Source: Bacteroidota bacterium (GTDB taxonomy: Bacteria > Bacteroidota > Bacteroidia > AKYH767-A > OLB10). From it: a DNA stretch of 64,000 bases. Position 1 is the first letter of the stretch. The number at the start of each line of letters is the position of its first letter. The notes beneath the pieces were generated by a model, which was not told the DNA's origin, ran no database searches, and was given only the letters and a program-made list of their open reading frames with translations. The DNA lies in assembly GCA_016713445.1 (NCBI GenBank), contig JADJPB010000004.1, forward strand, positions 186,001 to 250,000, given 5' to 3'. Positions 20,450 through 30,689 of this stretch are shown one piece after another. The position numbers and the translations under genes are program-made.

Positions 20450-20941
20450 ATGTTTTGGAAAGGAAACGAGGATTTTGAAGATGATATTTTCAATGATGAC
20501 ACGGCAAGTGATGAAGCACTAAGTGAAATCAGAAGGGAGCAGGAAAGAATTTCAAAATTACCTGTAATGATTCAAGCGGTGCAGTTGTTTGAATTAGTAA
20601 ATGGAATTGTAGAAACTTTTTCTACCGATGATGAAATATCCTTACATTATAAGGAGGTGATGTTATCAGATGTAAGAAAGTTGCGGAATAGAATTATTGC
20701 TACTGAAGATGCTGAGTATTTTTCTTTGAAGATGGAAAACGCTGTTTTGGTCAAAGTGGCGGCTCAGAATATATTGGCTCAGGAAGCGGGTCTGAATTTG
20801 TTATGTTTGGCCGATCCTTCATACCTCGAAGTTTTAAGAGATGAAATAGAAGTGTTTAGAACGTTGTTTATTGAGTGGACAAATTCTTTTGATCGTTCTC
20901 GCGATATGGATGATGGGTGGAATCTTTTTAAAGCTAGATAA
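20450..20941 (+). CDS. Hypothetical acidic helical protein
   Basis: I do not recognise this 163-residue protein. It begins MFWKGNEDFEDDIFNDD, is rich in acidic residues, is predicted to be mainly alpha-helical (SEIRREQERISK, VMLSDVRKLRNRIIATEDAEYFSLKMENAVLVKVAAQ joined over a long helical stretch) and has no signal peptide or membrane segment. It has a convincing promoter and an intact frame. It ends 6 bp before the convergent MFS exporter gene. A cytoplasmic role is likely; no function is proposed. Confidence 0.7.
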   Translation: MFWKGNEDFEDDIFNDDTASDEALSEIRREQERISKLPVMIQAVQLFELVNGIVETFSTDDEISLHYKEVMLSDVRKLRNRIIATEDAEYFSLKMENAVLVKVAAQNILAQEAGLNLLCLADPSYLEVLRDEIEVFRTLFIEWTNSFDRSRDMDDGWNLFKAR

Positions 20942-20947
20942 ATTTAT

Positions 20948-22169
20948 TTATAAATCTAAATCTTTAAGCTTTGGGGCCGCTTTCCACGTAATGCCCACCA
21001 CGGCTAATGTTAAGCATCCTCCAACCAGCACTGAATTTACCAGTCCTAAAAATTTAGCAGCTAGTCCAGATTCAAAAGCGCCAATTTCATTGGAGGATCC
21101 AACAAATATGCTGTTTACAGCGGATACTCTGCCTCTCATCTCATTGGGGGTATAGGTTTGTAAAATGGTTGAACGAATAACTACACTCACATTGTCAAGC
21201 ATACCACTTAAGATTAAAACAAGAATAGAAAATAAAAAACTTTGAGATAGGGCAAATGCAATCATACACACACCAAAGCCAGCAACGCACCATAACATCA
21301 ACTTTCCAGCTCCTTTTGAAGGTGGTCGAAATGCCATATAGGCAGCCATTATTACAGCTCCTATTGCCGGTGCAGAGCGAAGAAAGCCTAATCCTTCGGG
21401 ACCCACATGTAAAATCTGATCAGCATAGGCTGGTAAGAGTGCTACTGCCCCACCAAATAATACTGCGAATAAATCTAAACTTACTGCAGACAATAAAAGT
21501 TGTTGTTTGAAGAAAAATTGAATGCCCGTTTTTAAAGAAGTTCGCATCGACTCCGATCGATCGTTATACGGCATCGGTTGATGACGAATAAATAGATAAC
21601 TAAAAAAACTACCACCATAAGAACACAAATAGCGACACTTGTTATAGTAGGTCCATACCAAGCGTAGGCTAATCCCCTAAAGCAGGTCCTGTCACTGCGC
21701 CCACCTGCCATAAACTGCTATTCCAAACCGATGCGTTAATATATTTATCGTTCGGTAACAACTGTGACCAAAAGGCGGATTGCGCAGGATTGAAAAATCC
21801 CCGAGCAAGACCAATAAAGAAGATTACTAAATAAGCTGGCCATGTACCAATAGTTTGAGAATCGAGTGCCGTGTAATAAACAAACCCGATAGATGCGAAT
21901 AGCATTAAAAACACAGACACCAACATCAATTTTTTACGATTATAACGATCCGCAAGAAATCCTCCCGGTAAAGCCAACGACAGAGCAGGAATGGCTTCCG
22001 TCAATCCTATCAATCCCAGGGCGAAAGGGTCTTTGGTTTGATCATAAATCATCCAACTTGCAACAATGGCTTGCATTTGCAAGGCAATGGTCAATAAAAG
22101 TTTACCACTCAAAAAAAATCGGAAGTCCCTATATCGAAGAGCCTCAAAAGGATCGTGTTTTTTCTGCAT
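20948..22169 (-). CDS. MFS transporter (EntS-like, MFS_3), two frameshifts
   Basis: The protein is a 12-helix major facilitator of about 407 residues. The N-terminus DPFEALRYRDFRFFLSGKLL and LPGGFLADRYNRKKLML (the loop 2-3 signature) are typical of EntS-like exporters, as are GFFNPAQSAFWSQLLPND and TYTPNEMRGRVSAVNSIF. The frame breaks near 21673 (one G missing, GPALGGLAYAW when repaired) and again near 21606 in a T run. The substrate cannot be told from sequence; relatives export siderophores or drugs. It is divergent from the response-regulator gene at 22247, with 77 bp between the two starts. Confidence 0.85.
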
Positions 22170-22231
22170 CAGGCAAAGTTATATTAATTGAATGGAATTT
22201 AGCTTTTGCCCTCGGTATCTCGTTACTTTTT

Positions 22232-22239
22232 TATCTTTG
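22232..22239 (+). promoter_or_regulatory. Candidate -7 box TATCTTTG for the two-component locus
   Basis: TATCTTTG fits TAnnTTTG. A TTTTG lies about 23 bases upstream (22204-22208), a little further than usual. The start codon is at 22247, so the transcript would be almost leaderless. Confidence 0.35.
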
Positions 22240-22246
22240 AACAATT

Positions 22247-23617
22247 ATGAATACTTCTAAATCAAGTGTGATGGAAAAACCACTAACCATTTTTGTAGTC
22301 GAAGATGATTTATGGTATGGAGAATTATTGGTTCATCATTTACAATTGAACCCAGATAATTTGGTGAAAAGGTTTGAGTCGGGGAAAGAATTAATAAAAG
22401 CGTTGGACGAAAAGCCACATATTATTATGTTGGATTATTCTTTACCCGATATTAATGGAGATGAGCTGTTGAAGTTGGTAAAGGCAAGAGCCCCTGAATC
22501 TGAAATTGTAATTGTATCGGGACAAGAAGATATTAATACCGCATTGACAATTATGAAATATGGAGTTTATGACTATATTGTTAAGAATGAAGAAACAAAG
22601 GAACGACTTTGGAATGCAGTAAGTCATATTCGGAATAAAGTTTCCTTGGAAGAGGAGGTTAAAAATTTGCGCTTGCAAATTGGCGATAAAAATGATCTGC
22701 GGAATATGATCATTGGTGGTAGTGAGCAAATGCAACATGTTTTTAATTTGATTTCAAAAGCATCTGCTACATTAATCAATGTTTCTCTGACAGGCGAAAC
22801 AGGAACAGGAAAGGAATTGGTGGCAAAGGCCATACATTTAAATTAATCGCGAGCTAATCATCCGTTTGTAGCTGTGAATGCTTCCGCGATTCCTCATGAT
22901 TTGATGGAAAGCGAATTGTTTGGTCATGAAAAAGGTGCTTTCACAGGTGCTATCAATACACGCATTGGTAGATTTGAGGAAGCCAGTGGTGGAACATTAT
23001 TTCTGGATGAAATTGCGGATCTGGATTTTTCTATTCAAGTGAAATTACTTCGCGTGTTGCAAGAAAGGGAAATTACGAGGGTAGGCAGTAATCAAATTAT
23101 TCCAATTGATGTTCGAGTTATAACGGCTACTCATAAAAATTTGGTAGAAGAAATTAGAGTTGGACTGTTTCGGGAAGATTTGTTTTATCGTTTGATGGGA
23201 TTGCCGATCCATTTGCCTCCGTTGAAAGAAAGAGGAAATGATATCTTAATTTTAGCTAAGCAATTTTTAAATTCCTTCTGTTCATTGAATAAAATTTCTA
23301 AAAAAACATTTAGTGTAGCTGCAAAAGAGAAATTATTAAGGTATCAATATCCAGGTAATGTGAGAGAGTTAAAAGCAGTAGTTGAGTTAGCTGCGGTAAT
23401 GACTTCTAATGATCTAATTGATGTGGATGATATTTCCTTTACAGCATCTAAAACACCCGTTGATCTTTTGGATCAAGATTGTACACTCGAAGAGTTTATG
23501 CATAAAATAATTCGTTATTATTTATACCGCTATGATAACAATGTGATCGAAACTGCAAAGAAATTGGATATTGGAAAATCTACTATTTATTGTTTGCTGA
23601 AGGAAGGTAAATTGTAG
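22247..23617 (+). CDS. NtrC-family sigma-54-dependent response regulator with in-frame stop
   Basis: The N-terminal receiver domain (about residues 12-125) has the acidic pocket in FVVEDD and the phospho-acceptor in IIMLDYSLPDINGDEL. The AAA+ sigma-54 activation domain carries Walker A GETGTGKELVAKAIH, the sigma-54 contact loop GAFTGA, FLDEIADL, and FREDLFYRL. A C-terminal Fis-type helix-turn-helix (NVIETAKKLDIGKSTIYCLL) would bind enhancer DNA. At 22844-22846 a TAA interrupts the frame with no frame change: the reading before and after is the same. The stop falls where the family has the conserved serine of the HxxSxR motif, so one base change (TCA to TAA) explains it. As written, only a receiver plus a stub of the AAA+ domain would be made. 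The partner kinase gene starts 18 bp downstream. Confidence 0.88.
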
Positions 23618-23635
23618 TTGGTAAAAATTATTTTA

Positions 23636-26600
23636 ATGAAAGAAAAACTGGATCCTTTATTTTATAAATTTATAGTAGAAAATTTGCATGGTGATGTAGC
23701 TATACTAGATGCAGATTTTAAGTATTTATTTATTAATCCTTATGCCATGAAAAGTGCCGAAATGAGGCAGTGGATTGTCGGTAAAACGGATGTCGAGTAT
23801 TGCGCGTTTAAGGGGATCGATTTATCTATTGGACTCAATCGTTTGGCGAAATTAAAACTAGCATTAGAATCTAAAATGGAAGTGGCTTGGGAAGAGTGCC
23901 TTCCAGATGCCGACGGAAATAATAAATATTTTCTGAGAAGAGTTTCTCCCTTGTTTGATGAAGGAGGTAATAATCTTTTATACTTTATAGGTCATGGAAT
24001 TGAAATTACTCCAATGCAAAAAATTCGTCATGAATTGGAAGCAAATAAGAAAATTACCGATGCAATTTTAAATGGAAGCCCAAATTCAATTTTTATTAAG
24101 AATTCGGATGGTGAGTTTATAATAGTGAATAAAGCAGTTGCAGATCTTTTTCAAACAACCCCAGAAAATCTAATTAATAAACACAATTTAGAAGTTCATA
24201 AAAATCAACTTGAGGCTAAAAGGTACTTGGAAATAGATGATGAAGTGATTCGAAGCCGAAAAATGAAGCGAATAGAAGAAACTTTTTCGCGACCGGATGG
24301 ATCTATCGTTTGGTTTGATACAGTGAAAGTGCCTATAGTCTTGGAGGAAGGAAAGGTGTCTGTCCTCGGTATCTCTACCGATATTACCGACCGAAAGTTG
24401 AAAGAAGATTTATTGAAGGAAAGTGAGCGGCAACTCATGGAATCGCAATTAATAACGAAGTCAGGAAGTTGGTATTTGCATTTGGTGGATAATCGTATGG
24501 ATTGGTCATTGGGATTGAACGCCATTTTCAGTTTGGAGAATGCTGTCAAGAACCCAGATTTTGACATGTTTATTTCATTTATACACCCAAACGATGTTCA
24601 ATTTTTATTGGGAGATTTTGAAGTTTTAAAATCAGAAAAGAGTGAAAGAATCTCTGAGTTTAGAATTATTGTTAATTCAATAGTAAAACATGTAAAGTGT
24701 TTTAATCGAGCAATTCTTAATTCTGAAGGAGATGTTGTTACCATCTTTGGTTCACTCATCGATATTTCGGATCAAGTATTAGCCCAGGAAGAGATGGTGA
24801 GAAACGAAATTCGTTTTCGAGAAGCTCAATCATTAGCAAAAATGGGCAGTTATGATTGGGATTACAAAACAGGCGAAATAGTTTTTTCTAGAGGCGCATG
24901 CGAAATTTATGAGTGGAGTTATGATGAATCTGCAGCTTTAGCAGATGAGTTTATTAACATGATTCATCCTGACGATAAGGATTATTATTTGGAGCTTTGG
25001 AATTTGTTGCCCTCACGAAAGGAGGATTTTGAAATTGAGATTAGAGTGATTTCTGCAAAAGGGAATGTAAAATGGATAAAGTCTGTCAATAATGTAATTG
25101 TTAATGAGCAAGGAGATATCATTAGGTTGACAGGAAGTATCATTGATATTTCTAGCCAGAAGTTGGTTGAAAATGAATTGCGATTGAATGAAGAACGGCT
25201 CAATGAAGCCCAGGAATTATCCAAAACAGGTAGCTTTGAATATAATTTTAATACGCATGAGATCTTATGGTCTAATGGAATGTATTTAATCTATGAGTTG
25301 GAAAAATCCATCGTACCAACATGGGAGATATTTAATGCTCACCTCCACCCAGAGGATAGGAATAAAATTGAAGAGATTTCTAGAACTTTAAAAGTGGGGT
25401 CGCCACCCTGGACTTATACCTTTAGAATGTTTTCCTCGTCAGGAAAATTAAAGCATATTGAAGTACGAAACAAATTTTCAAAAACTAAAGATGGTTCTGC
25501 AATTACTATTATTGGATCTTATATTGATATAACTGACCGAATAGAAGTAGAAGAGAAATTGAGATTAAATGATTTGAAGTTGAACGAAGTTCAGGAAATT
25601 GCTAAAATTGGAAATTTTGAATTGAATCTTATTACAAATGAAGTTTTTTATTCTAAATCAGCCTATCAAATATATGAGTGGAAGGATGATGAACAAATTC
25701 CAAATGGAGAGCAATTTATAGAAATGGTTCATCCCGATGATCGTGATTATTTTAATGAACTTTGGAAATTGATACCAAGCAGAAAAGGAACATTTGAAAG
25801 TAATTTTAGAATAATTACAAAGTCTGGTGTTTTAAAGTATATTAAAACAATTAATAAACTAGAAAGAAATTCAAAGAATGAAATAGTTGGAATAATTGGA
25901 ATTATTTCAGATATCACTGAAAGAAAGTTGGCAGATGAATTAATTAAAAAAAATGAAGTAAAATTAATTGAAGCGCAGCATCTCTCAAAGACAGGGAGTT
26001 TTGAGTTGAATTTTAAAACAGGTGAGCTTTTATGGTCATTAGGCATGTATGCTATTTGGGAATTGGATGAAAAGGTTGTACCAACAATCGATTTATTTTA
26101 TTCTACGATCCACCCAGATGATCTACTGAAATTGAAGTTGCATGAACAAACTATTTCTGCCGATTCAAAGCCTTGGGCACAAGAGTATAGGATTTTAACT
26201 AAGCATGGAAATTGGAAGTATGTAAATACATATTTGAAGGTCGTTAAATCTTTAACCAAGAATGAAATAATGGTGGTTGGATCTTGTATCGATGTTTCTG
26301 AATCAAAATTGGCTGAAAAAAGATTAAAGCTGAATGAAGCGAAACTTTTGGAGGCAGAACGTTTATCAAATTCTGGAAGTTGGGCGGTAAATTTGTATCC
26401 AGAATTTCAAATTGAATGGTCTCCTGGATCTTTTGCTTTATGGGACATGGAAATAGGTAAAGATTTTCCTACTCAAGAGAATTTTTATGAACATGTACAT
26501 AAGGATGATCAGGCAAAAGTTCGAGCAGCTTTTAAAAATTTGATTGAAAAAGGGGAGCCCGTAGAGTTGCAATTTAAAGTAAATACATGGGCGAATAAGA

Positions 26601-27838
26601 TGAAAGTATTTTATTCAAAAGGATTGGCAATTAAGGATGAGAATGGAAATGTTGTTAAAATATTTGGTACGAATACGGATGTTACAAAAAGACAAGCAGA
26701 AGAAGAAAGAATAAAGTTTAGTGAAAATAGTTTGTTGCAAGCTCAACGAATTGCTAAATTGGGATCTTTTTATTTGGATTTGAGGACTGCTAAGTTTGAT
26801 TGGACAGCAGGTGTCAATTACATCTGGGAGATGGACGCAGGAATAAAGCAACTTAGATTTGAGGAGTTTCTTGCTACAATTCATCCTGACGATAAAGCAA
26901 TATTTAATGAAGCCATAAGTTTGGCAGCAAAGCACGGACATAAACAGTTGTTTGAGTTTCGTATAGTTGTGGGACAAAATAAAATTAAAAATATCGAAGC
27001 AAGATTGCGTGTTTATGATTACGATAATGGGAAGGCAATAAAAGTATTCGGAACCGTTATTGACATTACAGAAAGAAAGTTCGTGGAACAAGAATTAGTG
27101 AGAGCGAAGAAATTGGCTGAAGAATCTTCCAAAGCAAAAGAGTTGTTCTTGGCGAATATTAGTCATGAATTGAGAACTCCTTTGAATGGAATTTTAGGGA
27201 TGTCTCGTTTGTTGAAGAAATCATCCCTCAACACAGTACAAAGAAATTATACAGAAGTGTTACATCAAACCGCTGAAAATCTTTTGGTAATCATCAGCGA
27301 AATTCTCGATTTTACGAAGATTGAAGAAGGGAAACTTACCTTAGAGGAAGTGACCTTTGATCCAATACGCGTTGCAGATACTTCCATTAATTTGCAGATG
27401 TTTAAAGCTGAAGAAAAGGATATTTTATTGCGACATAAACATATTGGTGATATCCCTATGCCAAAAGTTATTGGTGATCCTTATCGTTTGAGTCAAATTT
27501 TACTCAATCTGTTGAATAATGCCATTAAGTTTACGAATTATGGAGAGGTGTTACTTTCTCATGCTGTTGTCTTTGAAGATTTTGAAAATGTTGAAATTCA
27601 ATTTTCAGTGAAGGATACTGGAATTGGAATTCCGAAATCACTTCATCATAAAATTTTTGAAAGTTTTACTCAGTTGGAAAAAAGTGGAAATAAGAATGTC
27701 GGAGTCGGATTAGGGCTTACTATCTCTAAAAACCTTATCGAAAAACAGGGGGGGAAGATATGGGTCGAAAGTGCAGAAGATATCGGAAGCACATTTCATT
27801 TTAGTATCAAGTACAAAAAGTCTGTAGACGCACGATAA
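23636..27838 (+). CDS. Sensor histidine kinase with nine tandem PAS domains
   Basis: This protein of about 1400 residues has no predicted membrane segment, so it is probably a cytoplasmic sensor. Nine PAS-like units of about 125-130 residues follow each other; units 3-9 share the pattern 'xEAQxLSKTGSFELN...IHPDD...GxxxDITERK' and look like internal duplications. The kinase core follows: HisKA with FLANISHELRTPLNGILG (phospho-accepting His), then the HATPase motifs NLLNNAIKFTN, DTGIGIP and GVGLGLTISKNLIE. I choose ATG 23636 over the upstream TTG at 23618. The frame stops at 27838 just before a receiver domain in another frame, and the linker suggests that a one-base indel split a hybrid kinase. 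Its likely target is the sigma-54 activator encoded upstream. Confidence 0.9.
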   Translation: MKEKLDPLFYKFIVENLHGDVAILDADFKYLFINPYAMKSAEMRQWIVGKTDVEYCAFKGIDLSIGLNRLAKLKLALESKMEVAWEECLPDADGNNKYFLRRVSPLFDEGGNNLLYFIGHGIEITPMQKIRHELEANKKITDAILNGSPNSIFIKNSDGEFIIVNKAVADLFQTTPENLINKHNLEVHKNQLEAKRYLEIDDEVIRSRKMKRIEETFSRPDGSIVWFDTVKVPIVLEEGKVSVLGISTDITDRKLKEDLLKESERQLMESQLITKSGSWYLHLVDNRMDWSLGLNAIFSLENAVKNPDFDMFISFIHPNDVQFLLGDFEVLKSEKSERISEFRIIVNSIVKHVKCFNRAILNSEGDVVTIFGSLIDISDQVLAQEEMVRNEIRFREAQSLAKMGSYDWDYKTGEIVFSRGACEIYEWSYDESAALADEFINMIHPDDKDYYLELWNLLPSRKEDFEIEIRVISAKGNVKWIKSVNNVIVNEQGDIIRLTGSIIDISSQKLVENELRLNEERLNEAQELSKTGSFEYNFNTHEILWSNGMYLIYELEKSIVPTWEIFNAHLHPEDRNKIEEISRTLKVGSPPWTYTFRMFSSSGKLKHIEVRNKFSKTKDGSAITIIGSYIDITDRIEVEEKLRLNDLKLNEVQEIAKIGNFELNLITNEVFYSKSAYQIYEWKDDEQIPNGEQFIEMVHPDDRDYFNELWKLIPSRKGTFESNFRIITKSGVLKYIKTINKLERNSKNEIVGIIGIISDITERKLADELIKKNEVKLIEAQHLSKTGSFELNFKTGELLWSLGMYAIWELDEKVVPTIDLFYSTIHPDDLLKLKLHEQTISADSKPWAQEYRILTKHGNWKYVNTYLKVVKSLTKNEIMVVGSCIDVSESKLAEKRLKLNEAKLLEAERLSNSGSWAVNLYPEFQIEWSPGSFALWDMEIGKDFPTQENFYEHVHKDDQAKVRAAFKNLIEKGEPVELQFKVNTWANKMKVFYSKGLAIKDENGNVVKIFGTNTDVTKRQAEEERIKFSENSLLQAQRIAKLGSFYLDLRTAKFDWTAGVNYIWEMDAGIKQLRFEEFLATIHPDDKAIFNEAISLAAKHGHKQLFEFRIVVGQNKIKNIEARLRVYDYDNGKAIKVFGTVIDITERKFVEQELVRAKKLAEESSKAKELFLANISHELRTPLNGILGMSRLLKKSSLNTVQRNYTEVLHQTAENLLVIISEILDFTKIEEGKLTLEEVTFDPIRVADTSINLQMFKAEEKDILLRHKHIGDIPMPKVIGDPYRLSQILLNLLNNAIKFTNYGEVLLSHAVVFEDFENVEIQFSVKDTGIGIPKSLHHKIFESFTQLEKSGNKNVGVGLGLTISKNLIEKQGGKIWVESAEDIGSTFHFSIKYKKSVDAR

Positions 27839-27869
27839 AAGTGAAGAAGAACAAGTTGAGTTACGTGAT

Positions 27870-28676
27870 TTGGGAACGTTGAATATTTTGTTGGCAGAAG
27901 ATAATAGAGTAAATTTATTTATTACGGAATCAATGTTAAACGATTGGGGGTTTAATGTGGATGTTGCAGAAGATGGAGCAGAAGTAATTAGGATGATGGA
28001 GTTGAAAGATTATGATATGGTGTTGATGGATATTCAAATGCCTATAATGGATGGATTGGAAGCGACCAAGAAAATTCGTGAAATGAGAGATCCCAAAAAA
28101 TCAAAGGTGCCCGTAATCGCTTTAACCGCTAATACTGGTCGACATGCACATCAGCAATTTATGACATTTGGAATGAATGATTGGGTAGTAAAACCCTTTA
28201 AAGAAGAAACGTTGTACCGAAAAATGGCAAGGCATCTCAGAGGTAATGATTTGCTCTCTGAGACCATGAAGAAAAGAAAATTTCCAACTCGTAAAAAGCC
28301 AGTTGTGTTTTACGATGATTTACTTTATGACTTATCCGCTCTTAAAAATGATCAACCCTCAAATAGATTGTTTTTAATTAAAATGCTTACCATATTTGTT
28401 GATACAATCCCAGTTTCCGTGGAGAAAATGTTTCATCATTTTGAAAAAAATGAACTGGAAGAAGTGAGTAAGAAAGCCCATAAAATTAAACCATCTATTG
28501 ATAGTGCCGGAATTGTTCTTTTGCGAGAGTGTATACGCAATATTGAAGAATATAAGGAGAAAAAAAGAAATTTAGCTCAAATGAAGTCGGATTTAACGCT
28601 GCTTCGGAAAGTGATTGCTGAAGTAGTAGAAGGCTTTAATAAAGAAATTGAAAAATTAAGAGCTGAAGAAAACTAA
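27870..28676 (+). CDS. Receiver-Hpt module, probably the C-terminus of the hybrid kinase
   Basis: The receiver domain shows ILLAEDNRVN, the phospho-acceptor Asp in MVLMDIQMPIMDGLEA, VIALTAN and VVKPFKEETLY. An Hpt domain follows, with its phospho-accepting His in KKAHKIKPSIDSAG. The frame is open upstream of the nominal TTG start and the linker DKSEEEQVELRDLGTLN can be read back to the kinase end, which is in another frame. I therefore think the kinase and this module form one protein: kinase-receiver-Hpt, a phosphorelay architecture. If it is separate, it would be an Hpt-containing response regulator. It ends 2 bp before a convergent glycosyltransferase gene. Confidence 0.85.
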   Translation: MGTLNILLAEDNRVNLFITESMLNDWGFNVDVAEDGAEVIRMMELKDYDMVLMDIQMPIMDGLEATKKIREMRDPKKSKVPVIALTANTGRHAHQQFMTFGMNDWVVKPFKEETLYRKMARHLRGNDLLSETMKKRKFPTRKKPVVFYDDLLYDLSALKNDQPSNRLFLIKMLTIFVDTIPVSVEKMFHHFEKNELEEVSKKAHKIKPSIDSAGIVLLRECIRNIEEYKEKKRNLAQMKSDLTLLRKVIAEVVEGFNKEIEKLRAEEN

Positions 28677-28678
28677 AT

Positions 28679-29850
28679 TTAATGATTGGATTCTATTTTT
28701 AAAACAATGTCTTTTACAGATTGTTCCCAATTGAATTTTCGATGGACAAATTCCAAAGCAGCGTTTGTTATTTGTTCACTCTTTTCTTTATCCGTTAATA
28801 GTATAGAAATGTATTTCCTATACTCCTCGGGATTATTTGCAACAAATAATTCTTTCTCATGAGTGGCTCCCAGTGCATTGTTAGCCATTGTGGAAATAAC
28901 ACATGGAATTTTCATGGCCATGGCTTGTAGAATTTTGTTTTGTAAACCAATACTGATGAGCATGGGCGCGATCATGATCTTTGAACTGTAAAATGCTTCA
29001 CGGATGTCTTCCATCCAACCACTTACTGTGATTCCTTCGGTTTCTAAATTCCGAATTTTAACGGTAGGCGTGGCCCCGGCGATGAAAAAGGTGATAGAAG
29101 GTATCGTTTGCTTGATGACTGGAAGTAACTCTTCAACGGTATAGAGAGCGCTGGCAATGTTGGGAGGGTAGGACATGTTTCCGTTGAAAAGTAAATCGTA
29201 TTTTTGCTAGACTCCTTAGGCTTGAAATAATTAAAATCAACACCATTAGCGATAATTTGTATTTCTGATTTTTTTGGGTGAGGTATGTGTTCGCGATCTT
29301 GTTCCGAGATAATTATTTTATGATTAAACAATTCGAATACTTCGTTTTCATACTGACGGAGCCGATGCCATTCGATATAGGCTGGAATTCGCATCCACCA
29401 TACGCCTCTATTTTTGATTCTTTCCATTCCCTTGGAAAATGCATCCATGTAATCAAGAATTTTATATTCAATTCTTAATTTGCGTCCATATTCCGACATG
29501 CGAATAAGATGACAATACATGATTGTGGCCTTACTTTGATTTGCAAATACTTGAATTTGTCGCATGATATGCTCATTGTAAAAATAGGATACTTGAAAGG
29601 GCAACCGCCTTAACTTAAATAAATTTAAAATTGATTTCCATTTAGGAACGATTCCAGTTTGTATGGATGCACAATAAGGAGCTAGTGCTTCAATCCATTC
29701 ATTATTTGGATCAGTTTCGTGAAGCGCAAACAAGTATATATCATAATACTTGCTCAGCCCCTAGATCAAATAATAGGCTCTTAATTTATCTCCTTTTTCT
29801 AGAGGAAATGGAAAGCGAGAAGTTAGAAATAAAAGCCTAGGTTTGCTCAA
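28679..29850 (-). CDS. Glycosyltransferase (GT4/Stp1-like) with one frameshift and one in-frame stop
   Basis: Joined, the protein is about 390 residues. The N-terminus LLFLTSRFPFPLEKGDKLRA is typical of GT-B enzymes related to the Stp1 sugar transferase group, and the middle FNGNMSYPPN and C-terminal SIGLQNKILQAMAMKIPCV (donor-binding region) agree. The likely role is transfer of a sugar in surface polysaccharide or glycolipid synthesis, at the cytoplasmic side of the inner membrane. A run of A near 29202 has lost a base, switching frame at ESSKKYDLLFNGN. In addition a TAG at 29761-29763 falls in-frame between RAYYLI and GLSKYYDIYLFAL. The start is uncertain: TTG at 29850 precedes the conserved beginning and no ATG is available. 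Confidence 0.75.
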
Positions 29851-29895
29851 TGTCTTTGTGAGTTTGTTTTGTATTTCAGTTAAAGAAGCAAAAAA

Positions 29896-30618
29896 TTATT
29901 TTCCGTTTTTATTTTTCTTTATTTTTCCGCTTCCGGTAATATTACTTTCTATAGCAGGATCTCCCAAATAGGTTATATCGCCACTCCCTACTATGGTAAC
30001 ATCTAGTTTCTCACTGGCTGATATATCAGCGTTTCCTGAACCGTTTATATTGATGTTGTAAATTTTTGATTTAAGAGCTAATGCTTTTAAATCTCCGGAT
30101 CCGTTAATTTGAATTTTATGGTTTTGCGTTTCTCCTTTCAAATGCAAATCTCCTGAGCCGTTGATTTTAGATTTAATTTCTTTTGCAATTACGGTAGCCA
30201 GAATATCGCCTGATCCATTAATAATATAATTTGCTTTTTGAGTACGATAAGAATTCAGAATAACAATTTTACCCGCTCCGTTAATTTCTAATCCTTCCAA
30301 TTGGGTACAAGTAATAAAGATCTCGATGGGCTTATCGGTTTTTAATGTTCGATTGGAATGAATAACTAAGCCTTTGTTTTTCACCTTAAATTCAATATTC
30401 TCAATAATATTTTCTTGACCTACAATTATTGCTGAATTAGAATCAGAAATAAGTATGGATACGTGTGCTGGAATATTTAAGGAGAGTTTGGAGAAATTTT
30501 CAATTTCCCTGGATTTTTTTATAAGCTCTCCTTCTCCGGTAATGGGACGTCGACAGCTTGTTTGGAGTAAGCCTAGGCAAAAAAATAAGAATAACAGTAT
30601 AAGTTGATTCGCTTTCAT
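29896..30618 (-). CDS. Head-GIN / DUF2807 domain lipoprotein
   Basis: The start is set at ATG 30618 so that the protein opens with a lipoprotein signal peptide (MKANQLILLFLFFCLGLLQTSC, lipobox LQTSC). An open frame extends further upstream but would bury the signal. The mature part begins with the ITGEGELIKKSREIENFSKLSL segment typical of DUF2807 proteins, followed by repeated beta-strand turns ending in NGSGD or similar (at least six GSG motifs), which predict a right-handed beta-helix. Such proteins are common in Bacteroidota, anchored in the outer membrane or periplasm, with unknown function. The gene is intact and divergent from the thioesterase gene at 30690. Confidence 0.85.
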   Translation of the reverse strand: MKANQLILLFLFFCLGLLQTSCRRPITGEGELIKKSREIENFSKLSLNIPAHVSILISDSNSAIIVGQENIIENIEFKVKNKGLVIHSNRTLKTDKPIEIFITCTQLEGLEINGAGKIVILNSYRTQKANYIINGSGDILATVIAKEIKSKINGSGDLHLKGETQNHKIQINGSGDLKALALKSKIYNININGSGNADISASEKLDVTIVGSGDITYLGDPAIESNITGSGKIKKNKNGK

Positions 30619-30664
30619 AGAGGATTTTAGCGAAGGTATTGTTCTTTGATTAATTTGACAAGAG

Positions 30665-30672
30665 TATATTTG
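30665..30672 (+). promoter_or_regulatory. Candidate -7 box TATATTTG for the thioesterase gene
   Basis: TATATTTG matches TAnnTTTG and precedes the ATG at 30690 by 17 bases. A TTTG at 30645-30648 lies 16 bases upstream and a TTG at 30639-30641 lies 23 bases upstream. The box overlaps a possible GTG start at 30672, which argues for the ATG as the true start. Confidence 0.4.
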
Positions 30673-30689
30673 TGGAAAGATTGAAAATA

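Noticed and set aside
30672..30689. GTG at 30672 as the start of the thioesterase gene
   Set aside because: It overlaps the TATATTTG promoter box, and the conserved protein begins near the ATG at 30690.
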